From positions 25,675,001-25,739,000 of the forward strand of contig CP142461.1 in the NCBI GenBank assembly GCA_038049695.1: DNA of 64,000 nt, read 5' to 3'. This stretch comes from Cinnamomum chago (Eukaryota; Streptophyta; Magnoliopsida; Laurales; Lauraceae). The notes below the pieces were generated by a model. It was given only the letters and a program-made list of their open reading frames with translations, ran no database searches and had not been told where the DNA came from. Made by a program: the position numbers and the translations under genes. This document shows positions 48,788 through 61,430 of the stretch, in pieces (position 1 is the stretch's first letter; the number at the start of each line of letters is the position of its first letter).

Positions 48788-51700
48788 TCGGGGCGTAAAA
48801 CTAGAGTACAACACTTGAAACCTTATTTTCTATTAAAGCTCGATCCTAGAGTTCTCTAAAAGGAGTATTTGCACCGAGGGTCGCATGAAACACATAGTAT
48901 AGTCAACAATTTCGCATAGATACATTGATTGTGTTTTCGTGCAGAGGTTTCGTACAACGCGCTCGAAGTTCTAGTTTTAGCCGTTTCAATCGTAAAACTT
49001 CCTACAGTATTTCCCAAACCCAAGATTCACCCGAAACCCATTTCAAACCGAAAAGAATCTCGAAATAACCTATAATGCGCAACGCAGCCCAGAATCTCTT
49101 CAATTGGATTTCGAGGCGTAAGACTAGAGTACGACACTTGAAACCCTTTTTTCTTTTAAAACTCGATCGCGGAGTTTTCTAGAAGGAGTATTTGGACTGA
49201 GGGTTGCATGAAACACATAGTAGAGTCAAAAACTTCGTAAAGCTACATTGATTGAGTTTTCATACAGAAGTTCTGTACGATGCTTCCGAAGTTCGACTTT
49301 TAGCGTTTTCTAGAGGCAGAACTCCCTGAAGTGTTTACCAAACCCAAGATTCACCCGAAACCCGTTTCAAACCGAAATGAATCTCGAAATAACCTACAAT
49401 GCGCAACTCAGACCACAATATTTTCAATAGGATTTCGAGGCGTACGACTAGAGTACGGCACTTGAAACTTTATTTTCTATTAAAGCTCGATCCTTGATTT
49501 TTCTAGAAGGAGTATTTGCACCGAGGGTCGTATGAAACATATAGTATAGTGAACAATTTCGCATAGATACATTGATTGTGTTTTCGTGCAGAGGTTTCGT
49601 ACAACGCGCCCGAAGTTCGGGTTTTAGCCTTTTCAGACGTAAGACATCCTGAAGTGTTTACCAAACCCAAGATTCACATGAAACCCGTTTCAAACCGAAA
49701 AGAATCTCGAAATAACCTACAATGCGCATCTCAGCCAGAATCTCTTCAATTGGATTTCGACGCGTAAGACTAGAGTACGACACTTGAAACCCTATTTCCT
49801 ATTAAAGCCTGATCCTAGAGTTTTCTAGAAGGAGTATTTCCACCGAGGGTCGCATGAAACACATAGTAGAGTCAACAGTTTCGCATATATACATTGATTG
49901 TGTTTTCGTGCAAAGGTTTCGTACAACGCGCCTGAAGTTCGGGTTTTAGCGTTTTCAGACGTAAAACTTCATGAAGTGTTTACCAAACCCAAGATTCACC
50001 CGACACCAGTTTCAAACCGAAAAGAATCTCGAAATAACCTACAGTGCGCATCTCAGCCCAGAATCTCTTCAATTGGATTTCGAGGCGTAAGACTAGAGTA
50101 CGACACTTGAAACCCTTTTTGCTTTTAAAAATGGATCCCGTAGTTTTCTAGAAGGAGTATTTGGACCAAGAGTCGCATGAAACACATTGTAGAGTCAACA
50201 ACTTCGTAAAGCTACATTCTTTGAGTTTTCATACAAACGTTCCGCATGACGCATCCGAAGTTCGACTTTTAGCCTTTTCAGTCACAGAACTCCCTGAAGT
50301 GTTTACAAAACCCAAGATTCACCCGAAACCCGTTTTAAAACGAAACGAATCTCGAAATAACCTACAATGCGCAACTCAGCCCCGAATCCTTTCAATTGGA
50401 TTTCGAGGCGTAAGACTAGAGTACGACACTTGAAACCTTATTTTATATTAAAGCTCAATCCTAGAGTTTTCTAGAAGGAGTTTTTGCACCGAGGGTTGCG
50501 TGAAACACTTATTATAGTCAACAATTTCGCATAGATACATTGATTGTGTTTTCAGGCAAAGGTTTCGTACAACGCGCCCGAAGTTCGGGTTTAGCCTTTT
50601 CAGACGTAAAACTTCCTGAAGTGTTTACCAAACCCAAGATTCACATGTAACCCGTTTCAAACCGAAAAGAATCTCGAAATAACCTACAATGCGCAACTCA
50701 GTCCAGAATCCTTTCAATTGGATTTCGAGGCGTAAGACTAGAGTACGACACTTGAAATCTTATTTCCTATTAACGCCCGATCCTAGAGTTTTCTAGAAGG
50801 AGTATTTTTACCGAGGGTCGTATGAAACACATAGTATAGTCAACAATTTCGCTTAGATACAATGATTGTGTTTTCGTGCAGAGGTTTCGTACAACGCGCC
50901 CGAAGTTCGGGTTTTAGCCTTTTTACACGTAAAACTTCCTAAAGCGTTTACCAAACCCAAGATTCACCCGAAACCCGTTTCCAACCGAAAAGAATGTCGA
51001 AATAACCTACAGTGCGCATCCCAGCCCAGAATCTCTTCAATTGGATTTCAAGGCGTAAGACTAGACTACGACACTTAAAACCCTTTTTTCTTTTAAAACT
51101 CGATCCCGGAGTTTTCTAGAAGGAGTATTTGGACCGAGAGTCGCTTGAAACACATAGTTGAGTCAACAACTTCGTAAAGCTCCATTGATTGAGTTTTCGT
51201 ACAGAAGTTCCGTACGACTCTTCCGAAGTTCGACCTTTAGCCTTTTTAGTCGCAGAACTCCCTGAAGTGTTTACCAAACCCAAGATTCACCCGAAACCCG
51301 TTTCAAACCGAAAAGAATGCCGAAATAACCTACAATGCGCAACTCAGCCCAGAATCCTTTCAATTGGATTTCGAGGCGTAAGACTAGAGAACGACACTTG
51401 AATCCTTATTTTCTATTAAAGCTCGATCCTGGAGTTTTCTAGATGGAGTATTTGCACCGAGAGTCGAATGAAACACATAGTATAGTCAACAATTTAACAT
51501 AATTACATTGATTGTGTTTTCGTGCAGAGGTTTCGTACAACTCGCTCGAAGTTCGGGTTTTAGCCTTTTCAGACGTAAAACTTCCTGAAGTGTTTACCAA
51601 ACCCAAGATTCACCCGAAACCCGTTTCAAACCGAAAAGAATATCGAATTAACCAACAATGCGCATCTCAGCCCAGAATCTTTTCAATTGGATTTCGAGAC

Positions 51701-52017
51701 GTAAGACTAGACTACGACACTTGAAACCCTTTTTTCTTTTAAAACTCGATCCCGGAGTTTTCTAGAAGAGGTATTTGGACCGAGAGTCGCAAGAAACACA
51801 TACTAGAGTTAACAACTTCGTAAAGCTACATTGATTGAGTTTTCCTACAGAAGTTCCGTACGACGCTTCCGAAGTTCGACTTTTTAGCCTTTTCAGTCCC
51901 AAAATTCCCTGAAGTGTTTACCAAACCCAAGATTCACCCGAAAGCATTTTCAAACTGAAAAGAATCTCGAAATAACCTACAAGGCGCAACTCAGCCCAGA
52001 ATCATTTCAATTGGATT
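48788..52017 (+). repeat. HOR unit 16 (10-mer, 3230 bp)
   Basis: Plain 10-mer. It has cgtacgactagag at the start of M3 (49441), shared with units 18 and 19. Last unit with gactacgac at the M9/M10 junction. Confidence 0.96.
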
Positions 52018-55000
52018 TCGGGGCGTAAAACTAGAGTACAACACTTGAAACCTTATTTTCTATTAAAGCTCGATCCTAGAGTTCTCTAAAAGGAGTATTT
52101 GCACCGAGGGTCGCATGAAACACATAGTATAGTCAACAATTTCGCATAGATACATTGATTGTGTTTTCGTGCAGAGGTTTCGTACAACGCGCTCGAAGTT
52201 CTAGTTTTAGCCGTTTCAATCGTAAAACTTCCTACAGTATTTCCCAAACCCAAGATTCACCCGAAACCCATTTCAAACCGAAAAGAATCTCGAAATAACC
52301 TATAATGCGCAACGCAGCCCAGAATCTCTTCAATTGGATTTCGAGGCGTAAGACTAGAGTACGACACTTGAAACCCTTTTTTCTTTTAAAACTCGATCGC
52401 GGAGTTTTCTAGAAGGAGTATTTGGACTGAGGGTTGCATGAAACACATAGTAGAGTCAAAAACTTCGTAAAGCTACATTGATTGAGTTTTCATACAGAAG
52501 TTCTGTACGATGCTTCCGAAGTTCGACTTTTAGCGTTTTCTAGAGGCAGAACTCCCTGAAGTGTTTACCAAACCCAAGATTCACCCGAAACCCGTTTCAA
52601 ACCGAAATGAATCTCGAAATAACCTACAATGTGCAACTCAGACCACAATATTTTCAATAGGATTTCGAGGCGTAAGACTAGAGTACGGCACTTGAAACTT
52701 TATTTTCTATTAAAGCTCGATCCTTGATTTTTCTAGAAGGAGTATTTGCACCGAGGGTCGTATGAAACATATAGTATAGTGAACAATTTCGCATAGATAC
52801 ATTGATTGTGTTTTCGTGCAGAGGTTTCGTACAACGCGCCCGAAGTTCGGGTTTTAGCCTTTTCAGACGTAAGACATCCTGAAGTGTTTACCAAACCCAA
52901 GATTCACATGAAACCCGTTTCAAACCGAAAAGAATCTCGAAATAACCTACAATGCGCATCTCAGCCAGAATCTCTTCAATTGGATTTCGACGCGTAAGAC
53001 TAGAGTACGACACTTGAAACCCTATTTCCTATTAAAGCCTGATCCTAGAGTTTTCTAGAAGGAGTATTTCCACCGAGGGTCGCATGAAACACATAGTAGA
53101 GTCAACAGTTTCGCATATATACATTGATTGTGTTTTCGTGCAAAGGTTTCGTACAACGCGCCTGAAGTTCGGGTTTTAGCGTTTTCAGACGTAAAACTTC
53201 ATGAAGTGTTTACCAAACCCAAGATTCACCCGACACCAGTTTCAAACCGAAAAGAATCTCGAAATAACCTACAGTGCGCATCTCAGCCCAGAATCTCTTC
53301 AATTGGATTTCGAGGCGTAAGACTAGAGTACGACACTTGAAACCCTTTTTGCTTTTAAAAATGGATCCCGTAGTTTTCTAGAAGGAGTATTTGGACCAAG
53401 AGTCGCATGAAACACATTGTAGAGTCAACAACTTCGTAAAGCTACATTCTTTGAGTTTTCATACAAACGTTCCGCATGACGCATCCGAAGTTCGACTTTT
53501 AGCCTTTTCAGTCACAGAACTCCCTGAAGTGTTTACAAAACCCAAGATTCACCCGAAACCCGTTTTAAAACGAAACGAATCTCGAAATAACCTACAATGC
53601 GCATCTCAGCCCCGAATCCTTTCAATTGGATTTCGAGGCGTAAGACTAGAGTACGACACTTGAAACCTTATTTTATATTAAAGCTCAATCCTAGAGTTTT
53701 CTAGAAGGAGTTTTTGCACCGAGGGTTGCGTGAAACACTTATTATAGTCAACAATTTCGCATAGATACATTGATTGTGTTTTCAGGCAAAGGTTTCGTAC
53801 AACGCGCCCGAAGTTCGGGTTTAGCCTTTTCAGACGTAAAACTTCCTGAAGTGTTTACCAAACCCAAGATTCACATGTAACCCGTTTCAAACCGAAAAGA
53901 ATCTCGAAATAACCTACAATGCGCAACTCAGTCCAGAATCCTTTCAATTGGATTTCGAGGCGTAAGACTAGAGTACGACACTTGAAATCTTATTTCCTAT
54001 TAACGCCCGATCCTAGAGTTTTCTAGAAGGAGTATTTTTACCGAGGGTCGTATGAAACACATAGTATAGTCAACAATTTCGCTTAGATACAATGATTGTG
54101 TTTTCGTGCAGAGGTTTCGTACAACGCGCCCGAAGTTCGGGTTTTAGCCTTTTTACACGTAAAACTTCCTAAAGCGTTTACCAAACCCAAGATTCACCCG
54201 AAACCCGTTTCCAACCGAAAAGAATGTCGAAATAACCTACAGTGCGCATCCCAGCCCAGAATCTCTTCAATTGGATTTCAAGGCGTAAGACTAGACTACG
54301 ACACTTAAAACCCTTTTTTCTTTTAAAACTCGATCCCGGAGTTTTCTAGAATGAGTATTTGGACCGAGAGTCGCTTGAAACACATAGTTGAGTCAACAAC
54401 TTCGTAAAGCTCCATTGATTGAGTTTTCGTACAGAAGTTCCGTACGACTCTTCCGAAGTTCGACCTTTAGCCTTTTTAGTCGCAGAACTCCCTGAAGTGT
54501 TTACCAAACCCAAGATTCACCCGAAACCCGTTTCAAACCGAAAAGAATGCCGAAATAACCTACAATGCGCAACTCAGCCCAGAATCCTTTCAATTGGATT
54601 TCGAGGCGTAAGACTAGAGAACGACACTTGAATCCTTATTTTCTATTAAAGCTCGATCCTGGAGTTTTCTAGATGGAGTATTTGCACCGAGAGTCGAATG
54701 AAACACATAGTATAGTCAACAATTTAACATAATTACATTGATTGTGTTTTCGTGCAGAGGTTTCGTACAACTCGCTCGAAGTTCGGGTTTTAGCCTTTTC
54801 AGACGTAAAACTTCCTGAAGTGTTTACCAAACCCAAGATTCACCCGAAACCCGTTTCAAACCGAAAAGAATATCGAATTAACCAACAATGCGCATCTCAG
54901 CCCAGAATCTTTTCAATTGGATTTCGAGACGTAAGACTAGAGTACGACACTTGAAACCCTTTTTTCTTTTAAAACTCGATCCCGGAGTTTTCTAGAAGAG

Positions 55001-55252
55001 GTATTTGGACCGAGAGTCGCAAGAAACACATACTAGAGTTAACAACTTCGTAAAGCTACATTGATTGAGTTTTCCTACAGAAGTTCCGTTCCGTACGACG
55101 CTTCCGAAGTTCGACTTTTTAGCCTTTTCAGTCCCAAAATTCCCTGAAGTGTTTACCAAACCCAAGATTCACCCGAAAGCATTTTCAAACTGAAAAGAAT
55201 CTCGAAATAACCTACAAGGCGCAACTCAGCCCAGAATCATTTCAATTGGATT
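52018..55252 (+). repeat. HOR unit 17 (10-mer, 3235 bp)
   Basis: Like unit 15 in M2 and M5, but M9/M10 reads gagtacgac and M10 has the 5-bp insertion ttccgttccgtacg, as in unit 10, 21 kb to the left. It is therefore mosaic: the first half matches unit 15 and the last monomers match unit 10. Private change: tagaatgagtatttgg in M8. Confidence 0.95.
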
Positions 55253-58200
55253 TCGGGGCGTAAAACTAGAGTACAACACTTGAAACCTTATTTTCTATTA
55301 AAGCTCGATCCTAGAGTTCTCTAAAAGGAGTATTTGCACCGAGGGTCGCATGAAACACATAGTATAGTCAACAATTTCGCATAGATACATTGATTGTGTT
55401 TTCGTGCAGAGGTTTCGTACAACGCGCTCGAAGTTCTAGTTTTAGCCGTTTCAATCGTAAAACTTCCTACAGTATTTCCCAAACCCAAGATTCACCCGAA
55501 ACCCATTTCAAACCGAAAAGAATCTCGAAATAACCTATAATGCGCAACGCAGCCCAGAATCTCTTCAATTGGATTTCGAGGCGTAAGACTAGAGTACGAC
55601 ACTTGAAACCCTTTTTTCTTTTAAAACTCGATCGCGGAGTTTTCTAGAAGGAGTATTTGGACTGAGGGTTGCATGAAACACATAGTAGAGTCAAAAACTT
55701 CGTAAAGCTACATTGATTGAGTTTTCATACAGAAGTTCTGTACGATGCTTCCGAAGTTCGACTTTTAGCGTTTTCTAGAGGCAGAACTCCCTGAAGTGTT
55801 TACCAAACCCAAGATTCACCCGAAACCCGTTTCAAACCGAAATGAATCTCGAAATAACCTACAATGCGCAACTCAGACCACAATATTTTCAATAGGATTT
55901 CGAGGCGTACGACTAGAGTACGGCACTTGAAACTTTATTTTCTATTAAAGCTCGATCCTTGATTTTTCTAGAAGGAGTATTTGCACCGAGGGTCGTATGA
56001 AACATATAGTATAGTGAACAATTTCGCATAGATACATTGATTGTGTTTTCGTGCAGAGGTTTCGTACAACGCGCCCGAAGTTCGGGTTTTAGCCTTTTCA
56101 GACGTAAGACATCCTGAAGTGTTTACCAAACCCAAGATTCACATGAAACCCGTTTCAAACCGAAAAGAATCTCGAAATAACCTACAATGCGCATCTCAGC
56201 CAGAATCTCTTCAATTGGATTTCGACGCGTAAGACTAGAGTACGACACTTGAAACCCTATTTCCTATTAAAGCCTGATCCTAGAGTTTTCTAGAAGGAGT
56301 ATTTCCACCGAGGGTCGCATGAAACACATAGTAGAGTCAACAGTTTCGCATATATACATTGATTGTGTTTTCGTGCAAAGGTTTCGTACAACGCGCCTGA
56401 AGTTCGGGTTTTAGCGTTTTCAGACGTAAAACTTCATGAAGTGTTTACCAAACCCAAGATTCACCCGACACCAGTTTCAAACCGAAAAGAATCTCGAAAT
56501 AACCTACAGTGCGCATCTCAGCCCAGAATCTCTTCAATTGGATTTCGAGGCGTAAGACTAGAGTACGACACTTGAAACCCTTTTTGCTTTTAAAAATGGA
56601 TCCCGTAGTTTTCTAGAAGGAGTATTTGGACCAAGAGTCGCATGAAACACATTGTAGAGTCAACAACTTCGTAAAGCTACATTCTTTGAGTTTTCATACA
56701 AACGTTCCGCATGACGCATCCGAAGTTCGACTTTTAGCCTTTTCAGTCACAGAACTCCCTGAAGTGTTTACAAAACCCAAGATTCACCCGAAACCCGTTT
56801 TAAAACGAAACGAATCTCGAAATAACCTACAATGCGCAACTCAGCCCCGAATCCTTTCAATTGGATTTCGAGGCGTAAGACTAGAGTACGACACTTGAAA
56901 CCTTATTTTATATTAAAGCTCAATCCTAGAGTTTTCTAGAAGGAGTTTTTGCACCGAGGGTTGCGTGAAACACTTATTATAGTCAACAATTTCGCATAGA
57001 TACATTGATTGTGTTTTCAGGCAAAGGTTTCGTACAACGCGCCCGAAGTTCGGGTTTAGCCTTTTCAGACGTAAAACTTCCTGAAGTGTTTACCAAACCC
57101 AAGATTCACATGTAACCCGTTTCAAACCGAAAAGAATCTCGAAATAACCTACAATGCGCAACTCAGTCCAGAATCCTTTCAATTGGATTTCGAGGCGTAA
57201 GACTAGAGTACGACACTTGAAATCTTATTTCCTATTAACGCCCGATCCTAGAGTTTTCTAGAAGGAGTATTTTTACCGAGGGTCGTATGAAACACATAGT
57301 ATAGTCAACAATTTCGCTTAGATACAATGATTGTGTTTTCGTGCAGAGGTTTCGTACAACGCGCCCGAAGTTCGGGTTTTAGCCTTTTTACACGTAAAAC
57401 TTCCTAAAGCGTTTACCAAACCCAAGATTCACCCGAAACCCGTTTCCAACCGAAAAGAATGTCGAAATAACCTACAGTGCGCATCCCAGCCCAGAATCTC
57501 TTCAATTGGATTTCAAGGCGTAAGACTAGACTACGACACTTAAAACCCTTTTTTCTTTTAAAACTCGATCCCGGAGTTTTCTAGAAGGAGTATTTGGACC
57601 GAGAGTCGCTTGAAACACATAGTTGAGTCAACAACTTCGTAAAGCTTCATTGATTGAGTTTTCGTACAGAAGTTCCGTACGACTCTTCCGAAGTTCGACC
57701 TTTAGCCTTTTTAGTCGCAGAACTCCCTGAAGTGTTTACCAAACCCAAGATTCACCCGAAACCCGTTTCAAACCGAAAAGAATGCCGAAATAACCTACAA
57801 TGCGCAACTCAGCCCAGAATCCTTTCAATTGGATTTCGAGGCGTAAGACTAGAGAACGACACTTGAATCCTTATTTTCTATTAAAGCTCGATCCTGGAGT
57901 TTTCTAGATGGAGTATTTGCACCGAGAGTCGAATGAAACACATAGTATAGTCAACAATTTAACATAATTACATTGATTGTGTTTTCGTGCAGAGGTTTCG
58001 TACAACTCGCTCGAAGTTCGGGTTTTAGCCTTTTCAGACGTAAAACTTCCTGAAGTGTTTACCAAACCCAAGATTCACCCGAAACCCGTTTCAAACCGAA
58101 AAGAATATCGAATTAACCAACAATGCGCATCTCAGCCCAGAATCTTTTCAATTGGATTTCGAGACGTAAGACTAGAGTACGACACTTGAAACCCTTTTTT

Positions 58201-58482
58201 CTTTTAAAACTCGATCCCGGAGTTTTCTAGAAGAGGTATTTGGACCGAGAGTCGCAAGAAACACATACTAGAGTTAACAACTTCGTAAAGCTACATTGAT
58301 TGAGTTTTCCTACAGAAGTTCCGTACGACGCTTCCGAAGTTCGACTTTTTAGCCTTTTCAGTCCCAAAATTCCCTGAAGTGTTTACCAAACCCAAGATTC
58401 ACCCGAAAGCATTTTCAAACTGAAAAGAATCTCGAAATAACCTACAAGGCGCAACTCAGCCCAGAATCATTTCAATTGGATT
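55253..58482 (+). repeat. HOR unit 18 (10-mer, 3230 bp)
   Basis: Like unit 16 at the start of M3 (55906) but with gagtacgac at M9/M10. Private change: aaagcttcattg in M8. Confidence 0.96.
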
Positions 58483-61168
58483 TCGGGGCGTAAAACTAGA
58501 GTACAACACTTGAAACCTTATTTTCTATTAAAGCTCGATCCTAGAGTTCTCTAAAAGGAGTATTTGCACCGAGGGTCGCATGAAACACATAGTATAGTCA
58601 ACAATTTCGCATAGATACATTGATTGTGTTTTCGTGCAGAGGTTTCGTACAACGCGCTCGAAGTTCTAGTTTTAGCCGTTTCAATCGTAAAACTTCCTAC
58701 AGTATTTCCCAAACCCAAGATTCACCCGAAACCCATTTCAAACCGAAAAGAATCTCGAAATAACCTATAATGCGCAACGCAGCCCAGAATCTCTTCAATT
58801 GGATTTCGAGGCGTAAGACTAGAGTACGACACTTGAAACCCTTTTTTCTTTTAAAACTCGATCGCGGAGTTTTCTAGAAGGAGTATTTGGACTGAGGGTT
58901 GCATGAAACACATAGTAGAGTCAAAAACTTCGTAAAGCTACATTGATTGAGTTTTCATACAGAAGTTCTGTACGATGCTTCCGAAGTTCGACTTTTAGCG
59001 TTTTCTAGAGGCAGAACTCCCTGAAGTGTTTACCAAACCCAAGATTCACCCGAAACCCGTTTCAAACCGAAATGAATCTCGAAATAACCTACAATGCGCA
59101 ACTCAGACCACAATATTTTCAATAGGATTTCGAGGCGTACGACTAGAGTACGGCACTTGAAACTTTATTTTCTATTAAAGCTCGATCCTTGATTTTTCTA
59201 GAAGGAGTATTTGCACCGAGGGTCGTATGAAACATATAGTATAGTGAACAATTTCGCATAGATACATTGATTGTGTTTTCGTGCAGAGGTTTCGTACAAC
59301 GCGCCCGAAGTTCGGGTTTTAGCCTTTTCAGACGTAAGACATCCTGAAGTGTTTACCAAACCCAAGATTCACATGAAACCCGTTTCAAACCGAAAAGAAT
59401 CTCGAAATAACCTACAATGCGCATCTCAGCCAGAATCTCTTCAATTGGATTTCGACGCGTAAGACTAGAGTACGACACTTGAAACCCTATTTCCTATTAA
59501 AGCCTGATCCTAGAGTTTTCTAGAAGGAGTATTTCCACCGAGGGTCGCATGAAACACATAGTAGAGTCAACAGTTTCGCATATATACATTGATTGTGTTT
59601 TCGTGCAAAGGTTTCGTACAACGCGCCTGAAGTTCGGGTTTTAGCGTTTTCAGACGTAAAACTTCATGAAGTGTTTACCAAACCCAAGATTCACCCGACA
59701 CCAGTTTCAAACCGAAAAGAATCTCGAAATAACCTACAGTGCGCATCTCAGCCCAGAATCTCTTCAATTGGATTTCGAGGCGTAAGACTAGAGTACGACA
59801 CTTGAAACCCTTTTTGCTTTTAAAAATGGATCCCGTAGTTTTCTAGAAGGAGTATTTGGACCAAGAGTCGCATGAAACACATTGTAGAGTCAACAACTTC
59901 GTAAAGCTACATTCTTTGAGTTTTCATACAAACGTTCCGCATGACGCATCCGAAGTTCGACTTTTAGCCTTTTCAGTCACAGAACTCCCTGAAGTGTTTA
60001 CAAAACCCAAGATTCACCCGAAACCCGTTTTAAAACGAAACGAATCTCGAAATAACCTACAATGCGCAACTCAGCCCCGAATCCTTTCAATTGGATTTCG
60101 AGGCGTAAGACTAGAGTACGACACTTGAAACCTTATTTTATATTAAAGCTCAATCCTAGAGTTTTCTAGAAGGAGTTTTTGCACCGAGGGTTGCGTGAAA
60201 CACTTATTATAGTCAACAATTTCGCATAGATACATTGATTGTGTTTTCAGGCAAAGGTTTCGTACAACGCGCCCGAAGTTCGGGTTTAGCCTTTTCAGAC
60301 GTAAAACTTCCTGAAGTGTTTACCAAACCCAAGATTCACATGTAACCCGTTTCAAACCGAAAAGAATCTCGAAATAACCTACAATGCGCAACTCAGTCCA
60401 GAATCCTTTCAATTGGATTTCGAGGCGTAAGACTAGAGTACGACACTTGAAATCTTATTTCCTATTAACGCCCGATCCTAGAGTTTTCTAGAAGGAGTAT
60501 TTTTACCGAGGGTCGTATGAAACACATAGTATAGTCAACAATTTCGCTTAGATACAATGATTGTGTTTTCGTGCAGAGGTTTCGTACAACGCGCCCGAAG
60601 TTCGGGTTTTAGCCTTTTTACACGTAAAACTTCCTAAAGCGTTTACCAAACCCAAGATTCACCCGAAACCCGTTTCCAACCGAAAAGAATGTCGAAATAA
60701 CCTACAGTGCGCATCCCAGCCCAGAATCTCTTCAATTGGATTTCAAGGCGTAAGACTAGACTACGACACTTAAAACCCTTTTTTCTTTTAAAACTCGATC
60801 CCGGAGTTTTCTAGAAGGAGTATTTGGACCGAGAGTCGCTTGAAACACATAGTTGAGTCAACAACTTCGTAAAGCTCCATTGATTGAGTTTTCGTACAGA
60901 AGTTCCGTACGACTCTTCCGAAGTTCGACCTTTAGCCTTTTTAGTCGCAGAACTCCCTGAAGTGTTTACCAAACCCAAGATTCACCCGAAACCCGTTTCA
61001 AACCGAAAAGAATGCCGAAATAACCTACAATGCGCAACTCAGCCCAGAATCCTTTCAATTGGATTTCGAGGCGTAAGACTAGAGAACGACACTTGAATCC
61101 TTATTTTCTATTAAAGCTCGATCCTGGAGTTTTCTAGATGGAGTATTTGCACCGAGAGTCGAATGAAA
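58483..61168 (+). repeat. HOR unit 19, cut inside M9 by a retroelement
   Basis: M1-M8 are complete. M9 begins at 61066 and stops after 103 bases at gaatgaaa, where other units continue cacatagtatag. The rest of the unit should lie beyond the retroelement, outside the window. The start of M3 has cgtacgactagag (59136), as in units 16 and 18. Confidence 0.96.
61164..61168 (+). repeat. Candidate left target-site duplication of the LTR element
   Basis: The five satellite bases just before the element are tgaaa. LTR retrotransposons usually duplicate about 5 bp of target. The matching right copy would be outside the window, so this is only a candidate. Confidence 0.4.
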
Positions 61169-61314
61169 TGTTGGGATTGGTGTATGCCCTAAAGCCCACT
61201 GACTGCACTCACATTTCTGTAACTGGATATTTATTGGTTATTTAATGGAATGACTTCTTTCTCTTTATACTTGTGTATATGTATGGTTGTGTAAGGCCCA
61301 TTGTTTTCTAGTAA

Positions 61315-61359
61315 ATGACTCAGGTGTGTAGTGGCTACACACAGTAAGGTCTGAGTCAT
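61315..61359 (+). promoter_or_regulatory. Inverted repeat with two bZIP-type motifs in U3
   Basis: Outer arms atgactcag (61315-61323) and ctgagtcat (61351-61359) are perfect complements. Inside them gtgtgtag (61324-61331) pairs with ctacacac (61335-61342) around a 3-base loop. The outer arms carry TGACTCA (61316-61322) and its complement TGAGTCA (61352-61358), the GCN4-like core bound by plant bZIP proteins. Binding is not shown; the motif is short and could be chance. Confidence 0.5.
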
Positions 61360-61430
61360 GGACACTTGAAACAATAAACTTGTTCATAACTGAGAGATGG
61401 AGTTGGGCACTTCATCTTGGTATAAGTTAT

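Larger units (their letters stand above)
1..61168 (+). repeat. Satellite array, ~323-bp monomer in 10-mer higher-order repeats
   Basis: The same ~323-bp unit recurs without a break or inversion across the whole stretch, about 189.4 copies. Every tenth monomer is nearly identical (spacing 3230 bp), while neighbouring monomers differ at many positions, which defines a higher-order repeat. Every monomer carries aaacccaagattcac near offset 229-243, apart from rare single changes, and most carry ttcaattggattt at the end. The phase used here starts each monomer at tcgaggcg (tcggggcg in M1) and is arbitrary. Units differ from each other at only a handful of positions by eye. No unrelated sequence is embedded before 61169. 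Arrays of this kind are usual in plant centromeres and pericentromeres; that location is inferred. The array probably continues to the left of the window and beyond the retroelement on the right. Confidence 0.98.

Noticed and set aside
789-61096. Recurrent 63-90 codon open frames in M3, M4, M5, M7, M8 and M9, with similar predicted peptides
   Set aside because: They begin at TTG, not ATG, and have no recognisable domain, signal peptide or promoter. They recur only because the monomers are copies. M1, M2, M6 and M10 lack them, and M6 loses the frame by one base without any sign of constraint.
1-61168. CRISPR array or bacterial repeat system
   Set aside because: The repeats are contiguous 323-bp monomers with no short repeat/spacer pattern and no cas-like genes. 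The neighbouring LTR element is of plant type.
1-61168. 5S or 45S rDNA, or a tandem gene cluster
   Set aside because: No rRNA or tRNA sequence is recognisable in the monomer, and there is no internal promoter box pattern or conserved coding frame.
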